Origin: an uncultured Eubacteriales bacterium
Lineage (GTDB): Bacteria; Bacillota; Clostridia; Christensenellales; CAG-138
Assembly: GCA_902761365.1 (NCBI GenBank)
Contig: CACWJZ010000009.1
Location: 1-64,000 of the forward strand
Direction of reading: 5' to 3'
DNA: 64,000 nt
The notes beneath the pieces are model-generated. The model ran no database searches. It was not told the DNA's origin and saw nothing but the letters and a program-made list of their open reading frames with translations. Both the position numbers and the translations under genes were made by a program. Every line of letters starts with the position of its first letter. Position 1 is the stretch's first letter. Positions 42,610-50,898 of the stretch are shown in pieces.

Positions 42610-43266
42610 TCAGAGCCCTGTCTTGGTGTTGTAGGCCACGATGTCCACGCTGACGACGTTCTCCTCCTTGGCGAGGGCGCGCAGGGCGTCCAGCTGCTTA
42701 TGGGTGAGCCGCAGCTCGGCAACGGTCTCCTGCAGGTCGCTGGTGGAGGAGCAGGATTTGATCTCGACCTTAGCGAGGATGGGCGAAAGGTCATGGAAGG
42801 AAACGTCCGCCTTGGTGCGCACCACCACCATGTACAGATCCCGCCGGGAGACCCGCCCCAGGAAGTACACCAGCAGGATGAGCACGCCGATGGCCAAGGA
42901 CGCCAAAACGGAGATGAGCACGAAGCCGGCGCCGCAGATGATGCCGTTCACGATGGCCCAGAACATGAACACCGTGTCCATGAAATCCTTCACAGCCGTG
43001 CGGAAGCGGACGATGGACAGGGCGCCCACCATGCCCAGGGACAGCACCACGTTGGAGGAGATGGCCAAAATGACCACGGATGTCACCAGGCTCAGCACCA
43101 TCAGCGATAAAGCAAAGCGCCGGGAGTAGAGCACGCCGGAGTAGGTCAGGCGATAAATCAGGATGATGTACAGGCTCAGGACGAAGCAAAGGCCCACGCA
43201 AAGCAGCAGGTGCTCCACGCTGACGGCGGACAGTTCCGTTGAAAACAGTTCAAAAATGCGATCCAT
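42610..43266 (-). CDS. DUF4956 membrane protein
   Basis: 218 residues. Four or five hydrophobic helices in the first 150 residues with the family signature SNVVLSLGMVGALSIVRFRTAVKDFMDTVFMFWAIVNG (about 65-105), then a cytoplasmic domain (about 150-218). DUF4956 proteins accompany VTC-domain polymerases in many bacteria, but their role is not established. The start is the ATG at 43266 preceded by AGAGGTT; the open frame extends upstream through the VTC gene, but that part is not DUF4956-like. It is the third gene of CotH-VTC-DUF4956, 23 bases after the VTC gene, and is followed by a terminator. Confidence 0.85.
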   Translation of the reverse strand: MDRIFELFSTELSAVSVEHLLLCVGLCFVLSLYIILIYRLTYSGVLYSRRFALSLMVLSLVTSVVILAISSNVVLSLGMVGALSIVRFRTAVKDFMDTVFMFWAIVNGIICGAGFVLISVLASLAIGVLILLVYFLGRVSRRDLYMVVVRTKADVSFHDLSPILAKVEIKSCSSTSDLQETVAELRLTHKQLDALRALAKEENVVSVDIVAYNTKTGL

Positions 43267-43289
43267 ACTAACCTCTTCTCTACAGTTTT

Positions 43290-43979
43290 TTATTCGATGC
43301 CATGGAGTCTGGCGTAGCTCAGGGCGAATTTGGAATAGGACTGCTGCTGCCGGGGGACGCTTTCCAGCACCCGGCCGATCATGGCCGGCAGCCGGTCGTC
43401 CGTCTTGATCTCCAGGATGGCCACGCCGTTTTCCAGCACCGGAAAGGGCGGCGGCAGGGGCGCCAGGAAGGTCGAGGGATTCCCGGCGTATATACTTGAA
43501 TCGATGGTGATGCGCACGTTGTCCAGGGGAAAGACGAAGGGCTCCCGCCGGTACTCCACCGTGACGACAGGCACCAGCTTCCTTGCCTTGGCCTCCCCAT
43601 AGAACGACTTGCACAGGGGGTCCTCTATGCTGAGGAGCGACTCGTATTCCCCCTGTTGCATGGCCTGGGCGACGGGCTCGTCCACCCTGGCCTGGGTCTT
43701 GCGGGTCATCTCCTCCAGCTTCTCCTTGCGCTCCAATCGGATGAAGGAGGTATCGCCGTTATAGAACCGGAGCCGATACTTACATCGCTCTCCCCAGCCG
43801 TCCACCTTCTCCCAGAAGGCATCGGCATTGGGCGTGTCGAAATACAGGCTGCGGATGCGGTACGCGCCGTGGACGGCCTGGCTGTCCACCCGCATAAGGG
43901 GCAGCAGCCGCGCCCGCAGGATCGTGGCGGTCGCCAGGCTGATGAGATATTTCTTTTCCGTACGGCACCCGTTCTGCAT
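43290..43979 (-). CDS. VTC-domain protein (polyphosphate polymerase-like)
   Basis: 229 residues. The VTC tunnel fold of polyphosphate polymerases is signalled by EKKYL near the N-terminus, RIRSLYFDTPNAD (about 41-53), KYRLRFYNGD, FIRLERKEK (about 77-85), VEYRREPF, ITIDSSIYAG and the late LEIKTDDRLP. In yeast Vtc4 the basic and acidic residues of these strands bind ATP and the growing chain. Bacterial members are annotated as polyphosphate polymerase domain proteins, though their product is unproven. The ATG at 43979 lies five bases after the CotH stop; an upstream frame overlaps cotH and is not VTC-like. Regularly found with DUF4956 and CotH. Confidence 0.85.
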   Translation of the reverse strand: MQNGCRTEKKYLISLATATILRARLLPLMRVDSQAVHGAYRIRSLYFDTPNADAFWEKVDGWGERCKYRLRFYNGDTSFIRLERKEKLEEMTRKTQARVDEPVAQAMQQGEYESLLSIEDPLCKSFYGEAKARKLVPVVTVEYRREPFVFPLDNVRITIDSSIYAGNPSTFLAPLPPPFPVLENGVAILEIKTDDRLPAMIGRVLESVPRQQQSYSKFALSYARLHGIE

Positions 43980-43983
43980 CCTG

Positions 43984-46900
43984 TTATCCCTTGAAATACT
44001 TGTTGTACTCCGCATCGCTCATCTTCAAAAACTTTTTCGCGCTGAGCTTCAGCTCCTTCACCCGGTCCGCCTGCAGCAGCCGCTCCATCTTGTTGTAGTT
44101 GTGCACGTAGGTGGCGGGCTGCATCTCCCAGCGCAAAAAGTGCCGGGTATACTCCGGCCGCACGGCATCGTCGTACCAGTGCAGCAGGGCCAGCACCTTC
44201 TCCTGTTGGAAGGTGTTCTCGCAATGGAAGGCCAGGCGCCGGAGGAACATGTCCCTGAACTCGCGGTTTTTCAAAAGAGCCTTCAGGAAGATGGACGTTT
44301 GGCCGTCCCCCAACACGGAGCCGAAGTCGGCCGCCCGCTTGAAGCCACATTCCACGTCGTAGAAGACGAAATGCCACCGCCCGTCCGTCTCCGTACTCTT
44401 GAAGTATCGCACGTTGCCGGAGATGTCCGTGTTCTTGCAGTACCCCTCGAATATGGCCCAGTCGATCAGATCCTCGAAGGCAAGATGGCTCTTGGCGTAC
44501 TCATAGTACTCCTGCTTGGTCATGTCGTGCTTTTCCACATACTCCAGCAGTTGGTAGATCTCATATTGCCGATGGTTCGAGTACATATATCCCTTGAACA
44601 GGGTGATGCTGTCCGGATGGACCCCCAGCCGGTCCGCCAGCGTCTCCTCGGACAGGGATTCCATGAACTGATAGATGCCGTAATACTCCCCGTTGACGTA
44701 CACCACGCAGGGCACGGAGTCCTGCACGAAGGTGGTGGACCGGTATGGCAGGGCCAGCTTCTGGATCAAAGGCTCCCGGTAGATGCCGTACTTGCTGTCG
44801 AGGCCGGCCCGTAGCAGGAGCTGGGGAAAGCTCTGCTGTTCACAGGTGTCCCCAAAGATGTCGTATCGAAGCCGCCCGCCGTATTGGCTCGAGAAGATGA
44901 GCTTGAAGGACTTCTGCTTCCGCGTCCGGGAGTGCTGGCCGCTGAGGCGGACGCCGCAGTCGTGGGTCACGGTCCCGTTGGCGTCCGTATACACGATACA
45001 GCCGTCCCGCTGCCAGGTCTCATTGGGATGGGAGTAGATGCCCTTATTACCGAACAGATCGTCCGGCGCCATGACGAGATTCACCACCGGCAGATTGTGG
45101 CCCTCGTTGACGGTATAGGCCAGGGTCAGCACGTCGCTGAGATGCTTGTCCGCCTCCAGGGCAACGGCCCGCAGGACCGATGTCCTGCTGATTTGAACGG
45201 GGGTCGTGTACACGGCGGACTGGGCGGTGGGCCGGGAGCCGTCCATGGTATAGTAGATGGTCCCCGGTGCGGAGAGGGAGACAAAAAAGCTCTCGGCATC
45301 CTCATAGATGCCGGAGCCCCTATCCGCGGTGGGCATAACGGAAAACTGAAGGAGCTCCGTCCCGCCCCGGTTCTCCTTGAAGGGGGTCGGGGTCTCGTAC
45401 AGCATGATCCGGCCGTCCCGACGGTTGCGGCCGATGCTGCCCTGGGGCGGCACCTTGTAGATGTGCAGATAATCCAGCAGCCGCCCGTCAGCGCCGTAGA
45501 GGTACAGCCTGTCCTCCCCGCCGTTCAGCTTGAAGGGACAATGGTAATAGCCCTTGCCGGTCAGGGAAGCGTCCCCGGAGCAGTAGATGAGGAGCGATTC
45601 GCCGCTCTTGAGGGTCACGTTGGGCAGGGCATACTTGTTGGGCACGTCCTTCTCATCCGTCAGGCAGAAGCCGCCCAGGCGCAGGGAGGAGGCGGTGCCG
45701 TTGCAGATCTCCACCCAGTCGTAATACTCGCCGTTGGTACGGGCCACCGTGCGGTTGGAGGGCATGACCTCGCTGATGTACAGCCCTTCCGGGACCCAAT
45801 CGGCCAGGGCTTCCCTGTACCCCGCTGCCGTGTTGGCGTGGCCGGGCGTGGGACAGTCGGTCGAGGAGAAGGCGCCGGACGCCTCACGGAAGAAGGAGCG
45901 GTCCGTCTCGGAGGCGGCATAGTAAGCCTTATCCACGATCACGCCGCTCAGGGAGGACAAAAACAGGCCGCCGTTCTTGCTGCTGAGGCCGTAGGGGGCC
46001 CAGATCTCGTCCGGGGCGCCCTGGATGTCCTTGCCGCACCAGATGAGCAGATACTCTCCCGGCGCAAGGGTGCGGGCAGGCAGGCGGAACCGCGCAAGCT
46101 CGCTTTCCTTGTCGGACAGGCAGAACTGGCTGAGGTCGATCCCCTGGGCACTCTCGTTGTACAGCTCCACCCAGTCGGCGAAGCGGCCGTCCCGGGAGGC
46201 GATGGTGCACTCGTTGTCGGGCATGAACTCGCTGATGACCAGCCCCTGCGTCACGTTGGGCTGGGGGATGGTCGCCAGATATGCAGCCACTCCGCTTTCA
46301 TCGTTGGCAAAGCCCGGCGTGGGCTGCTTGGTCACGGTGGGGAGCACGCTGCCGTCGTACACCAGCGACACGTCCGGCTCGGAGGCCACGGTCACAGCCG
46401 CCGCGTACAGGGTCCCGTCGGGGCGGGTCAGAAGCACGGTCTCGCCGCCCTCTGCGGAGAGGCCCAGATGGGCCGCGTTGGCCCCCTTGCCATCGTTCCC
46501 GTCACAGGGCAGGACCAGATAGCCGCCAGCGGGGACCACGGTGCCCTGGGGGAACGTGTACCGCACGGAGGCGGCGGTGCCCGAGAAGCCGTAGCCGGAC
46601 AGGTCCACATCCTGAGCGGAATTGTTGAACAGCTCCACCCAGTCGGGCGTGCTGCCGTCGGGGTAGACGATGCTCCGGTTGGCCGTCATGATCTCGCTGA
46701 TCTGCACGGGATTGCCCGCCGTATGCGCCGCCAAGCAGGCCGCATACCCTTCCTTGGTGTTGGCAAAGCCAGGGGTGATGAAAGGCGAGACGCGCACGGT
46801 CCCGTTCTCATGGACGGTGGACTCGTTCTTGCCGCAGGGCTCGGTGGTGAGAAAATCGGTCAGGGTGCCATCGTTCGTATAGAGGAGCAGCAGCTCGCCG

Positions 46901-47748
46901 CCGCTGCGGGAGATGCCGAAATCGGCGTACAGACCGTCCGTCTGGTTCCGGGCGCAATGGATGATATAATAGCCCCCTGGCGCCATGACCGTGCCCTGGG
47001 GCAGCTCCAACTGCCTGCCGTCGATCTCCTGCTGCAGGATGTAGCCCCCTATGTCCACCGGCGCGTCAGAGGTGTTGACCAGCTCCACCATATCCGTGAT
47101 GCGGCCCTGCTCGTCCGCATAAAGGGTGTTGCCGGGAACGACCTCACTGAGGGCAATGGGGCCCGGAACGGCCTGAAGGACCTTCTCTGCAGGGGCATCG
47201 CTCTCCGCTGCAGGGGGCAGGGCGGCGGCCCCGGGAGAGGGCTGATAGCTGATGTGGAATTCCCCCGTCTCGTCCCGCTCGGCAGAGGCGTTCTCCGGCA
47301 GGGCCATGGTCTTGACGGCGTCGATCAGCACGTTCTTGCGGTTGAGCAGCATCAGATCCTCCCCGCCGGTGCGGGAGATGCCGAAGTCCGCATACTCGCT
47401 GCCGCCGGAGCGCATGCAGTAGATGACGTAGTAGCCGTGGCCGGGCAGCACCGTGCCGGTGGGTACGGTGTAGCGGGCCTTGCGATTCTCGTCCGTCAGC
47501 TTGAAACCGCCGATGTCGATGTCGGCTGCGGAGGAATTGTACAGCTCCACCCAGTCCGCACAGACGCCGTTGGCGTTGGGGTACAGGGTGTTGGAGGCCA
47601 TGTATTCCTGGATCTGCACGGGGAATTTGGAGGTGCTCTGATTGGTGCTCAGGCCGGAGGACACCTGTTTCGCGAAGAAAAAGACCCCGCCAAGCGCAGC
47701 CATGGACAGCGCCAGCAGCAGGAAAGCAGCTATTTTCTTCTTGTACAT
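43984..47748 (-). CDS. CotH-kinase protein with five lamin-tail domains
   Basis: 1254 residues, secreted or membrane-anchored by one N-terminal helix (about 6-28). Five lamin-tail-type immunoglobulin domains repeat in the first 790 residues, each with a DWVELYN-like core and a Gly-Tyr strand (starts near 43, 196, 345, 500 and 652). A chitobiase C-terminal-like beta domain follows (about 800-870; APGTIYYTMDGSRPT). The CotH kinase domain (about 900-1235) contains GVRLSGQHSRTRKQKSFKLIF, CVVYVNGEYYGIYQFMESL and HFVFYDVECGF. CotH of Bacillus spores phosphorylates coat proteins. Here the outer lamin-tail array suggests surface display or binding. It heads the run with VTC and DUF4956. A hairpin with a T-run lies in its leader. 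Confidence 0.88.
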   Translation of the reverse strand: MYKKKIAAFLLLALSMAALGGVFFFAKQVSSGLSTNQSTSKFPVQIQEYMASNTLYPNANGVCADWVELYNSSAADIDIGGFKLTDENRKARYTVPTGTVLPGHGYYVIYCMRSGGSEYADFGISRTGGEDLMLLNRKNVLIDAVKTMALPENASAERDETGEFHISYQPSPGAAALPPAAESDAPAEKVLQAVPGPIALSEVVPGNTLYADEQGRITDMVELVNTSDAPVDIGGYILQQEIDGRQLELPQGTVMAPGGYYIIHCARNQTDGLYADFGISRSGGELLLLYTNDGTLTDFLTTEPCGKNESTVHENGTVRVSPFITPGFANTKEGYAACLAAHTAGNPVQISEIMTANRSIVYPDGSTPDWVELFNNSAQDVDLSGYGFSGTAASVRYTFPQGTVVPAGGYLVLPCDGNDGKGANAAHLGLSAEGGETVLLTRPDGTLYAAAVTVASEPDVSLVYDGSVLPTVTKQPTPGFANDESGVAAYLATIPQPNVTQGLVISEFMPDNECTIASRDGRFADWVELYNESAQGIDLSQFCLSDKESELARFRLPARTLAPGEYLLIWCGKDIQGAPDEIWAPYGLSSKNGGLFLSSLSGVIVDKAYYAASETDRSFFREASGAFSSTDCPTPGHANTAAGYREALADWVPEGLYISEVMPSNRTVARTNGEYYDWVEICNGTASSLRLGGFCLTDEKDVPNKYALPNVTLKSGESLLIYCSGDASLTGKGYYHCPFKLNGGEDRLYLYGADGRLLDYLHIYKVPPQGSIGRNRRDGRIMLYETPTPFKENRGGTELLQFSVMPTADRGSGIYEDAESFFVSLSAPGTIYYTMDGSRPTAQSAVYTTPVQISRTSVLRAVALEADKHLSDVLTLAYTVNEGHNLPVVNLVMAPDDLFGNKGIYSHPNETWQRDGCIVYTDANGTVTHDCGVRLSGQHSRTRKQKSFKLIFSSQYGGRLRYDIFGDTCEQQSFPQLLLRAGLDSKYGIYREPLIQKLALPYRSTTFVQDSVPCVVYVNGEYYGIYQFMESLSEETLADRLGVHPDSITLFKGYMYSNHRQYEIYQLLEYVEKHDMTKQEYYEYAKSHLAFEDLIDWAIFEGYCKNTDISGNVRYFKSTETDGRWHFVFYDVECGFKRAADFGSVLGDGQTSIFLKALLKNREFRDMFLRRLAFHCENTFQQEKVLALLHWYDDAVRPEYTRHFLRWEMQPATYVHNYNKMERLLQADRVKELKLSAKKFLKMSDAEYNKYFKG

Positions 47749-47767
47749 CGTTTACATTCCTCCGGAT

Positions 47768-47797
47768 AAAAAACCGGCGCAGGACAGCCGCCCTGCG
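47768..47797 (-). terminator. Terminator-like hairpin in the CotH leader
   Basis: Minus strand CGCAGG (47797-47792) pairs with CCTGCG (47783-47778), then CCGG and TTTTTT (47773-47768). It lies after the CotH promoter but before its start codon, so it may be an attenuator, or it may end transcription from the pullulanase-Smr genes. Confidence 0.55.
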
Positions 47798-47845
47798 ACC
47801 TTCGAGATATAAAGGCGCACCGCCCGTTTCACCAACAGTATGATG

Positions 47846-47874
47846 ATTGTATCATACCCTGGCGCCGTTGTAAA
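47846..47874 (-). promoter_or_regulatory. Promoter of the CotH-VTC-DUF4956 run
   Basis: Minus strand TTTACA (47874-47869), 17-base spacer, TACAAT (47851-47846); leader of about 90 bases. Confidence 0.7.
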
Positions 47875-47902
47875 GCCATCCACAAACAGAGCGCCCTGCC
47901 CC

Positions 47903-48151
47903 TCAATACAGGGCTTTGAGCACCAGCACGGTTACACCGGGATTATCGCCCCGCACGATCTGCTTCACCTTCGGATGGTTCCGATACCGATAGCCGATCA
48001 TGGTCTTCAGGCTGTCGCCCCCGTGATACCCGTGGACCAGACGGATCTGGTACGTGCCGGAGTCGGCATGCAGCAGGGCCCGGTCGATCACGCGGATCGC
48101 CTGCTCCTGCCGCATGCCGTGCAGATCCAGGGTGATGAAGGGATCGGTCAT
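47903..48151 (-). CDS. Small Smr-domain protein
   Basis: 82 residues, a stand-alone Smr (small MutS-related) domain. The two family motifs are LDLHGMRQEQAI (about 8-19) and RLVHGYHGGDSLK (about 37-49, in place of the usual HGxGxG.LR). The last strand ends VTVLVLKALY. Smr domains act as nucleases on DNA or RNA; short stand-alone versions are common in Clostridia, role unknown. It starts four bases after the pullulanase stop, so the two are probably co-transcribed, though a functional link is not apparent. Confidence in the fold is good; in its activity, low. Confidence 0.82.
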   Translation of the reverse strand: MTDPFITLDLHGMRQEQAIRVIDRALLHADSGTYQIRLVHGYHGGDSLKTMIGYRYRNHPKVKQIVRGDNPGVTVLVLKALY

Positions 48152-48155
48152 GAGG

Positions 48156-50822
48156 TCACTTGCGCTTCAGCAGCACGGCCGTCTTGCCTTCTACGGTGAG
48201 GGTGCCGGCAGCATCGCCGGTGGTGCCCCAGAGGGCCTCCCAGGCGCCCTCAGGCAGGGTGACGGTCATGGGCTTGTCGTCGGGGTTGGCCACGAGATAC
48301 CCCACCAGCTGCCCGTCCACGGAATAGCTGGCCGCGATGGCGTTGCCCTCCAGGACCTCGCCCGCCACGGTGCCGGTATAGAGCCAGGGGTTGGCCTTCC
48401 GCAGAGCGATCAGATCCCGATAATAGAGCATCATGGCGTAGGCATCGCTGTCCGGGGTCAGAGCCTCCCAGTCGATGTTGTTCACCTTGTCGGAGGCGTT
48501 GTAGCTGTTCTCGTTGCCGCCCTTGGTGCGCAGCATTTCCTCCCCCGCCAGGAAGAAGGGGGTGCCCTTGCTCAGAAGGACCAGGGAGGCGCCCAGGCGG
48601 TTCATGGCCAGCCGCTGCTCCACGGTGGCCTTGGGGTCGGCGTTCTTCAGGATGTCCCACAGGGTCCGGTTGTCGTGGGAGGACATGTAGTTGATGATGA
48701 GGGCGTCGTCCACCTTCCAGTTGGTGCCCGTGTGCTCCCCGCCGGTGATGCCGAAGAGGATCCGGTTGGCGCTGTCCTTGGCCGCGTTGCCGCTGATCCA
48801 ACCCTTGGCCTTGGCATCGAAGACGCTGCCCTTCAGGCCGTCCCGGATGGCGTCGTTGAACACGGCCACGCCGCCGATGGCCCCCTCGGAGGCCTTGACC
48901 TTGTGGATGTTGGCCTGAGTGGCCTGCTTCTTCTCGCTGAGGGGCGAGGTGCCGCCCAGCCAGCCCTCGCCGTACAGGATGGCCTGGGGGTTGTTCTTAT
49001 GGACCGCCTTCTCGATGGCCTGCATGGTGTCCACGTCGTGGAGGCCCATGAGGTCGAAGCGGAAGCCGTCGATGTGGTACTCGGTCTGCCAGTAGGCGAC
49101 GGAATCCACCATGTACTTGCGGAACATCCGCCGCTCGGAGGCGGTCTCGTTCCCACAGCCGCTGCCGTTGGAGCTGTCGCCGGTGTTGGTGTAGCGATAG
49201 TAGTAGTAGGGCACGATCCGGTTCAGGTTGGAATCCTGGGAGAAGGTGTGGTTGTATACCACGTCCATGACCACGGCGAGGCCGTTTTCATGGAGAGCCT
49301 GGACCATCTGCTTGAACTCGTTCACCCGCACCTCCCCGTGGTAGGGATCGGTGGAATAGCTGCCCTCGGGGGCGTTGTAGTTCTTGGGATCATAGCCCCA
49401 GTTGAAGGTGTTGGATTTGGTCTCGTCCACGGTGGCGTAGTCGTAGACCGGCTGCAGGTGCACGTGGGTCACGCCCAGGGCCTTCAGGTAGTCCACGCCC
49501 ACCGGCTGCCCCGCGGCGTTGGTGAGGCCCGTCTCCGTGAAGGCCAGATACTTGCCGGGGTATTTGGACGCGGCGATCCGGTTGGAGAAGTCGCGCACGT
49601 GGACCTCCCAGATGATGGCGTCCCGATAGGAGGTGAGGCCGGCATCGAAAGCCTCGTCCCGGAAGCCCGCGGGGTCCGTGGCGGCCAGGTCGATGACCAT
49701 GCCCCGATCTCCGTTGATGCCCACGGCTTTCGCATAGGGGTCCACGGCCTCCTGGGTGCCCACCGCCGTGGTGACGGTGTAGGTGTAGTAGGTGCCGTGG
49801 CCGCAGGCATAGTCCGCGGTCCAGACGCCCTGAGCCGCCTTGGTCATGTCCACGGTGGCGAATGCCTGGCCGCCGTTGCCCGCTTCGAACAGGTTCAGGA
49901 CCACCTTGCTGGCCGTGGGGGCCCAGACCTTGAAGGTGGTGGCGTCCCCGTGGATGATCGCGCCCAGATCGTCCCCGGCATAGGTATACATGGCCTCGAA
50001 GGCGGGGCTGTCGAAGATGGCCGTGGGCACCGCTACCTTCTCGCCGTAGCCCTCGATGGACACGGTGCATACCCCCGTGATGTCCAGAGGCTCCTTGGTG
50101 GTGATAACGCCGGAGATCACGTTGTTGTTCAGGGAGGAGAGCTTCTCGATGGCCACAGGCGCATCGTTCACCTTGACCTGGACCTGGTCCAGGGATGTGA
50201 GACGGGCCGCGGGTTCGATGCTGTACTTGATCTGGTTCTCCGCCACGATCCCTGCAAACTTGAAATTCATCTTTTGGGTCAACGTCATGCCGCCGTCCTC
50301 GCTGTAGTAGATGGTCTCCTCGCCGGATTTGAGGAAGATGGACACGTCGCCGCCCTCCATCTTCACGAACCGGTCCCCGTCATAATCCTTGGTGGCCGTG
50401 CCCCAGCTAGTGCCGCCCACGTCGGAGCAGCCGGTGCGCACGATGAAGCCCACCTCCTCCACGTTCTCGGGCACGTTGATGACCACCTTGGCCCCGTAGG
50501 GACAGGGATGCATGGGGTAACTCCGGCCGTCCTTGCCCTTGAACCAGATCCACATGTCGCTGGTGTCAAAGTCGATGGAGCTCCGCGTCCAGTAGATGCT
50601 GAGCTGGTTGCAGCCCGCCTCCCGCTCCAGCTGAAACTCCGCGGACTCCGGCTGCGGTTCCTCGGTGGCCGCCGGCTCAGGCGCCGGTGCCTCGGTGGGG
50701 GCGGCCGGTTCCACAGGCGCCTGGGTGGGCTCAGCCGCGGCGGTTTGTGCCGGGGCCGGGGCGCCGCAGGCCGTCAACAGCAGCAGTGCCGCCATCAGCA
50801 GGGCAAAGACTTGCTTTTTCAT
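48156..50822 (-). CDS. pulA: Pullulanase, type I, lipoprotein
   Basis: 888 residues. A lipobox (LTAC, Cys19) anchors it outside the cell. A Pro/Ala/Glu/Thr-rich linker (about 20-60) leads to a starch-binding PUD/CBM41-like domain (about 65-170; NQLSIYWTRSSIDFDTSDMW), an early-set domain (about 275-375, containing FKVWAPTASKVVLNLFEAG) and the GH13 barrel. The YNWGYDP motif of pullulanases appears as FNWGYDPKNYNAPEGSYSTDP. Catalytic regions I-IV are DVVYNHT, GFRFDLMGLHD (nucleophile Asp), LYGEGWLGG (acid/base Glu) and SSHDNRTLWD. It debranches alpha-1,6 links in pullulan, amylopectin or glycogen at the cell surface. A consensus promoter is at 50870-50898, overlapping the end of pgsW. Confidence 0.93.
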   Translation of the reverse strand: MKKQVFALLMAALLLLTACGAPAPAQTAAAEPTQAPVEPAAPTEAPAPEPAATEEPQPESAEFQLEREAGCNQLSIYWTRSSIDFDTSDMWIWFKGKDGRSYPMHPCPYGAKVVINVPENVEEVGFIVRTGCSDVGGTSWGTATKDYDGDRFVKMEGGDVSIFLKSGEETIYYSEDGGMTLTQKMNFKFAGIVAENQIKYSIEPAARLTSLDQVQVKVNDAPVAIEKLSSLNNNVISGVITTKEPLDITGVCTVSIEGYGEKVAVPTAIFDSPAFEAMYTYAGDDLGAIIHGDATTFKVWAPTASKVVLNLFEAGNGGQAFATVDMTKAAQGVWTADYACGHGTYYTYTVTTAVGTQEAVDPYAKAVGINGDRGMVIDLAATDPAGFRDEAFDAGLTSYRDAIIWEVHVRDFSNRIAASKYPGKYLAFTETGLTNAAGQPVGVDYLKALGVTHVHLQPVYDYATVDETKSNTFNWGYDPKNYNAPEGSYSTDPYHGEVRVNEFKQMVQALHENGLAVVMDVVYNHTFSQDSNLNRIVPYYYYRYTNTGDSSNGSGCGNETASERRMFRKYMVDSVAYWQTEYHIDGFRFDLMGLHDVDTMQAIEKAVHKNNPQAILYGEGWLGGTSPLSEKKQATQANIHKVKASEGAIGGVAVFNDAIRDGLKGSVFDAKAKGWISGNAAKDSANRILFGITGGEHTGTNWKVDDALIINYMSSHDNRTLWDILKNADPKATVEQRLAMNRLGASLVLLSKGTPFFLAGEEMLRTKGGNENSYNASDKVNNIDWEALTPDSDAYAMMLYYRDLIALRKANPWLYTGTVAGEVLEGNAIAASYSVDGQLVGYLVANPDDKPMTVTLPEGAWEALWGTTGDAAGTLTVEGKTAVLLKRK

Positions 50823-50869
50823 GGTTCCTCTCCTTATGCTCTTCGGGTCATGCCCGGATCATATATAGA

Positions 50870-50898
50870 ATTGTATCACCGTTCTATGGGAAAATCAA
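50870..50898 (-). promoter_or_regulatory. Promoter of pulA
   Basis: Minus strand TTGATT (50898-50893), 17-base spacer, TACAAT (50875-50870); about 40 bases to the ATG. The -35 overlaps the last codons of pgsW. Confidence 0.7.

Noticed and set aside
44884..47769. A 961-codon open frame on the plus strand
   Set aside because: Antisense to the CotH/lamin-tail gene; no ribosome site and no recognisable domain.
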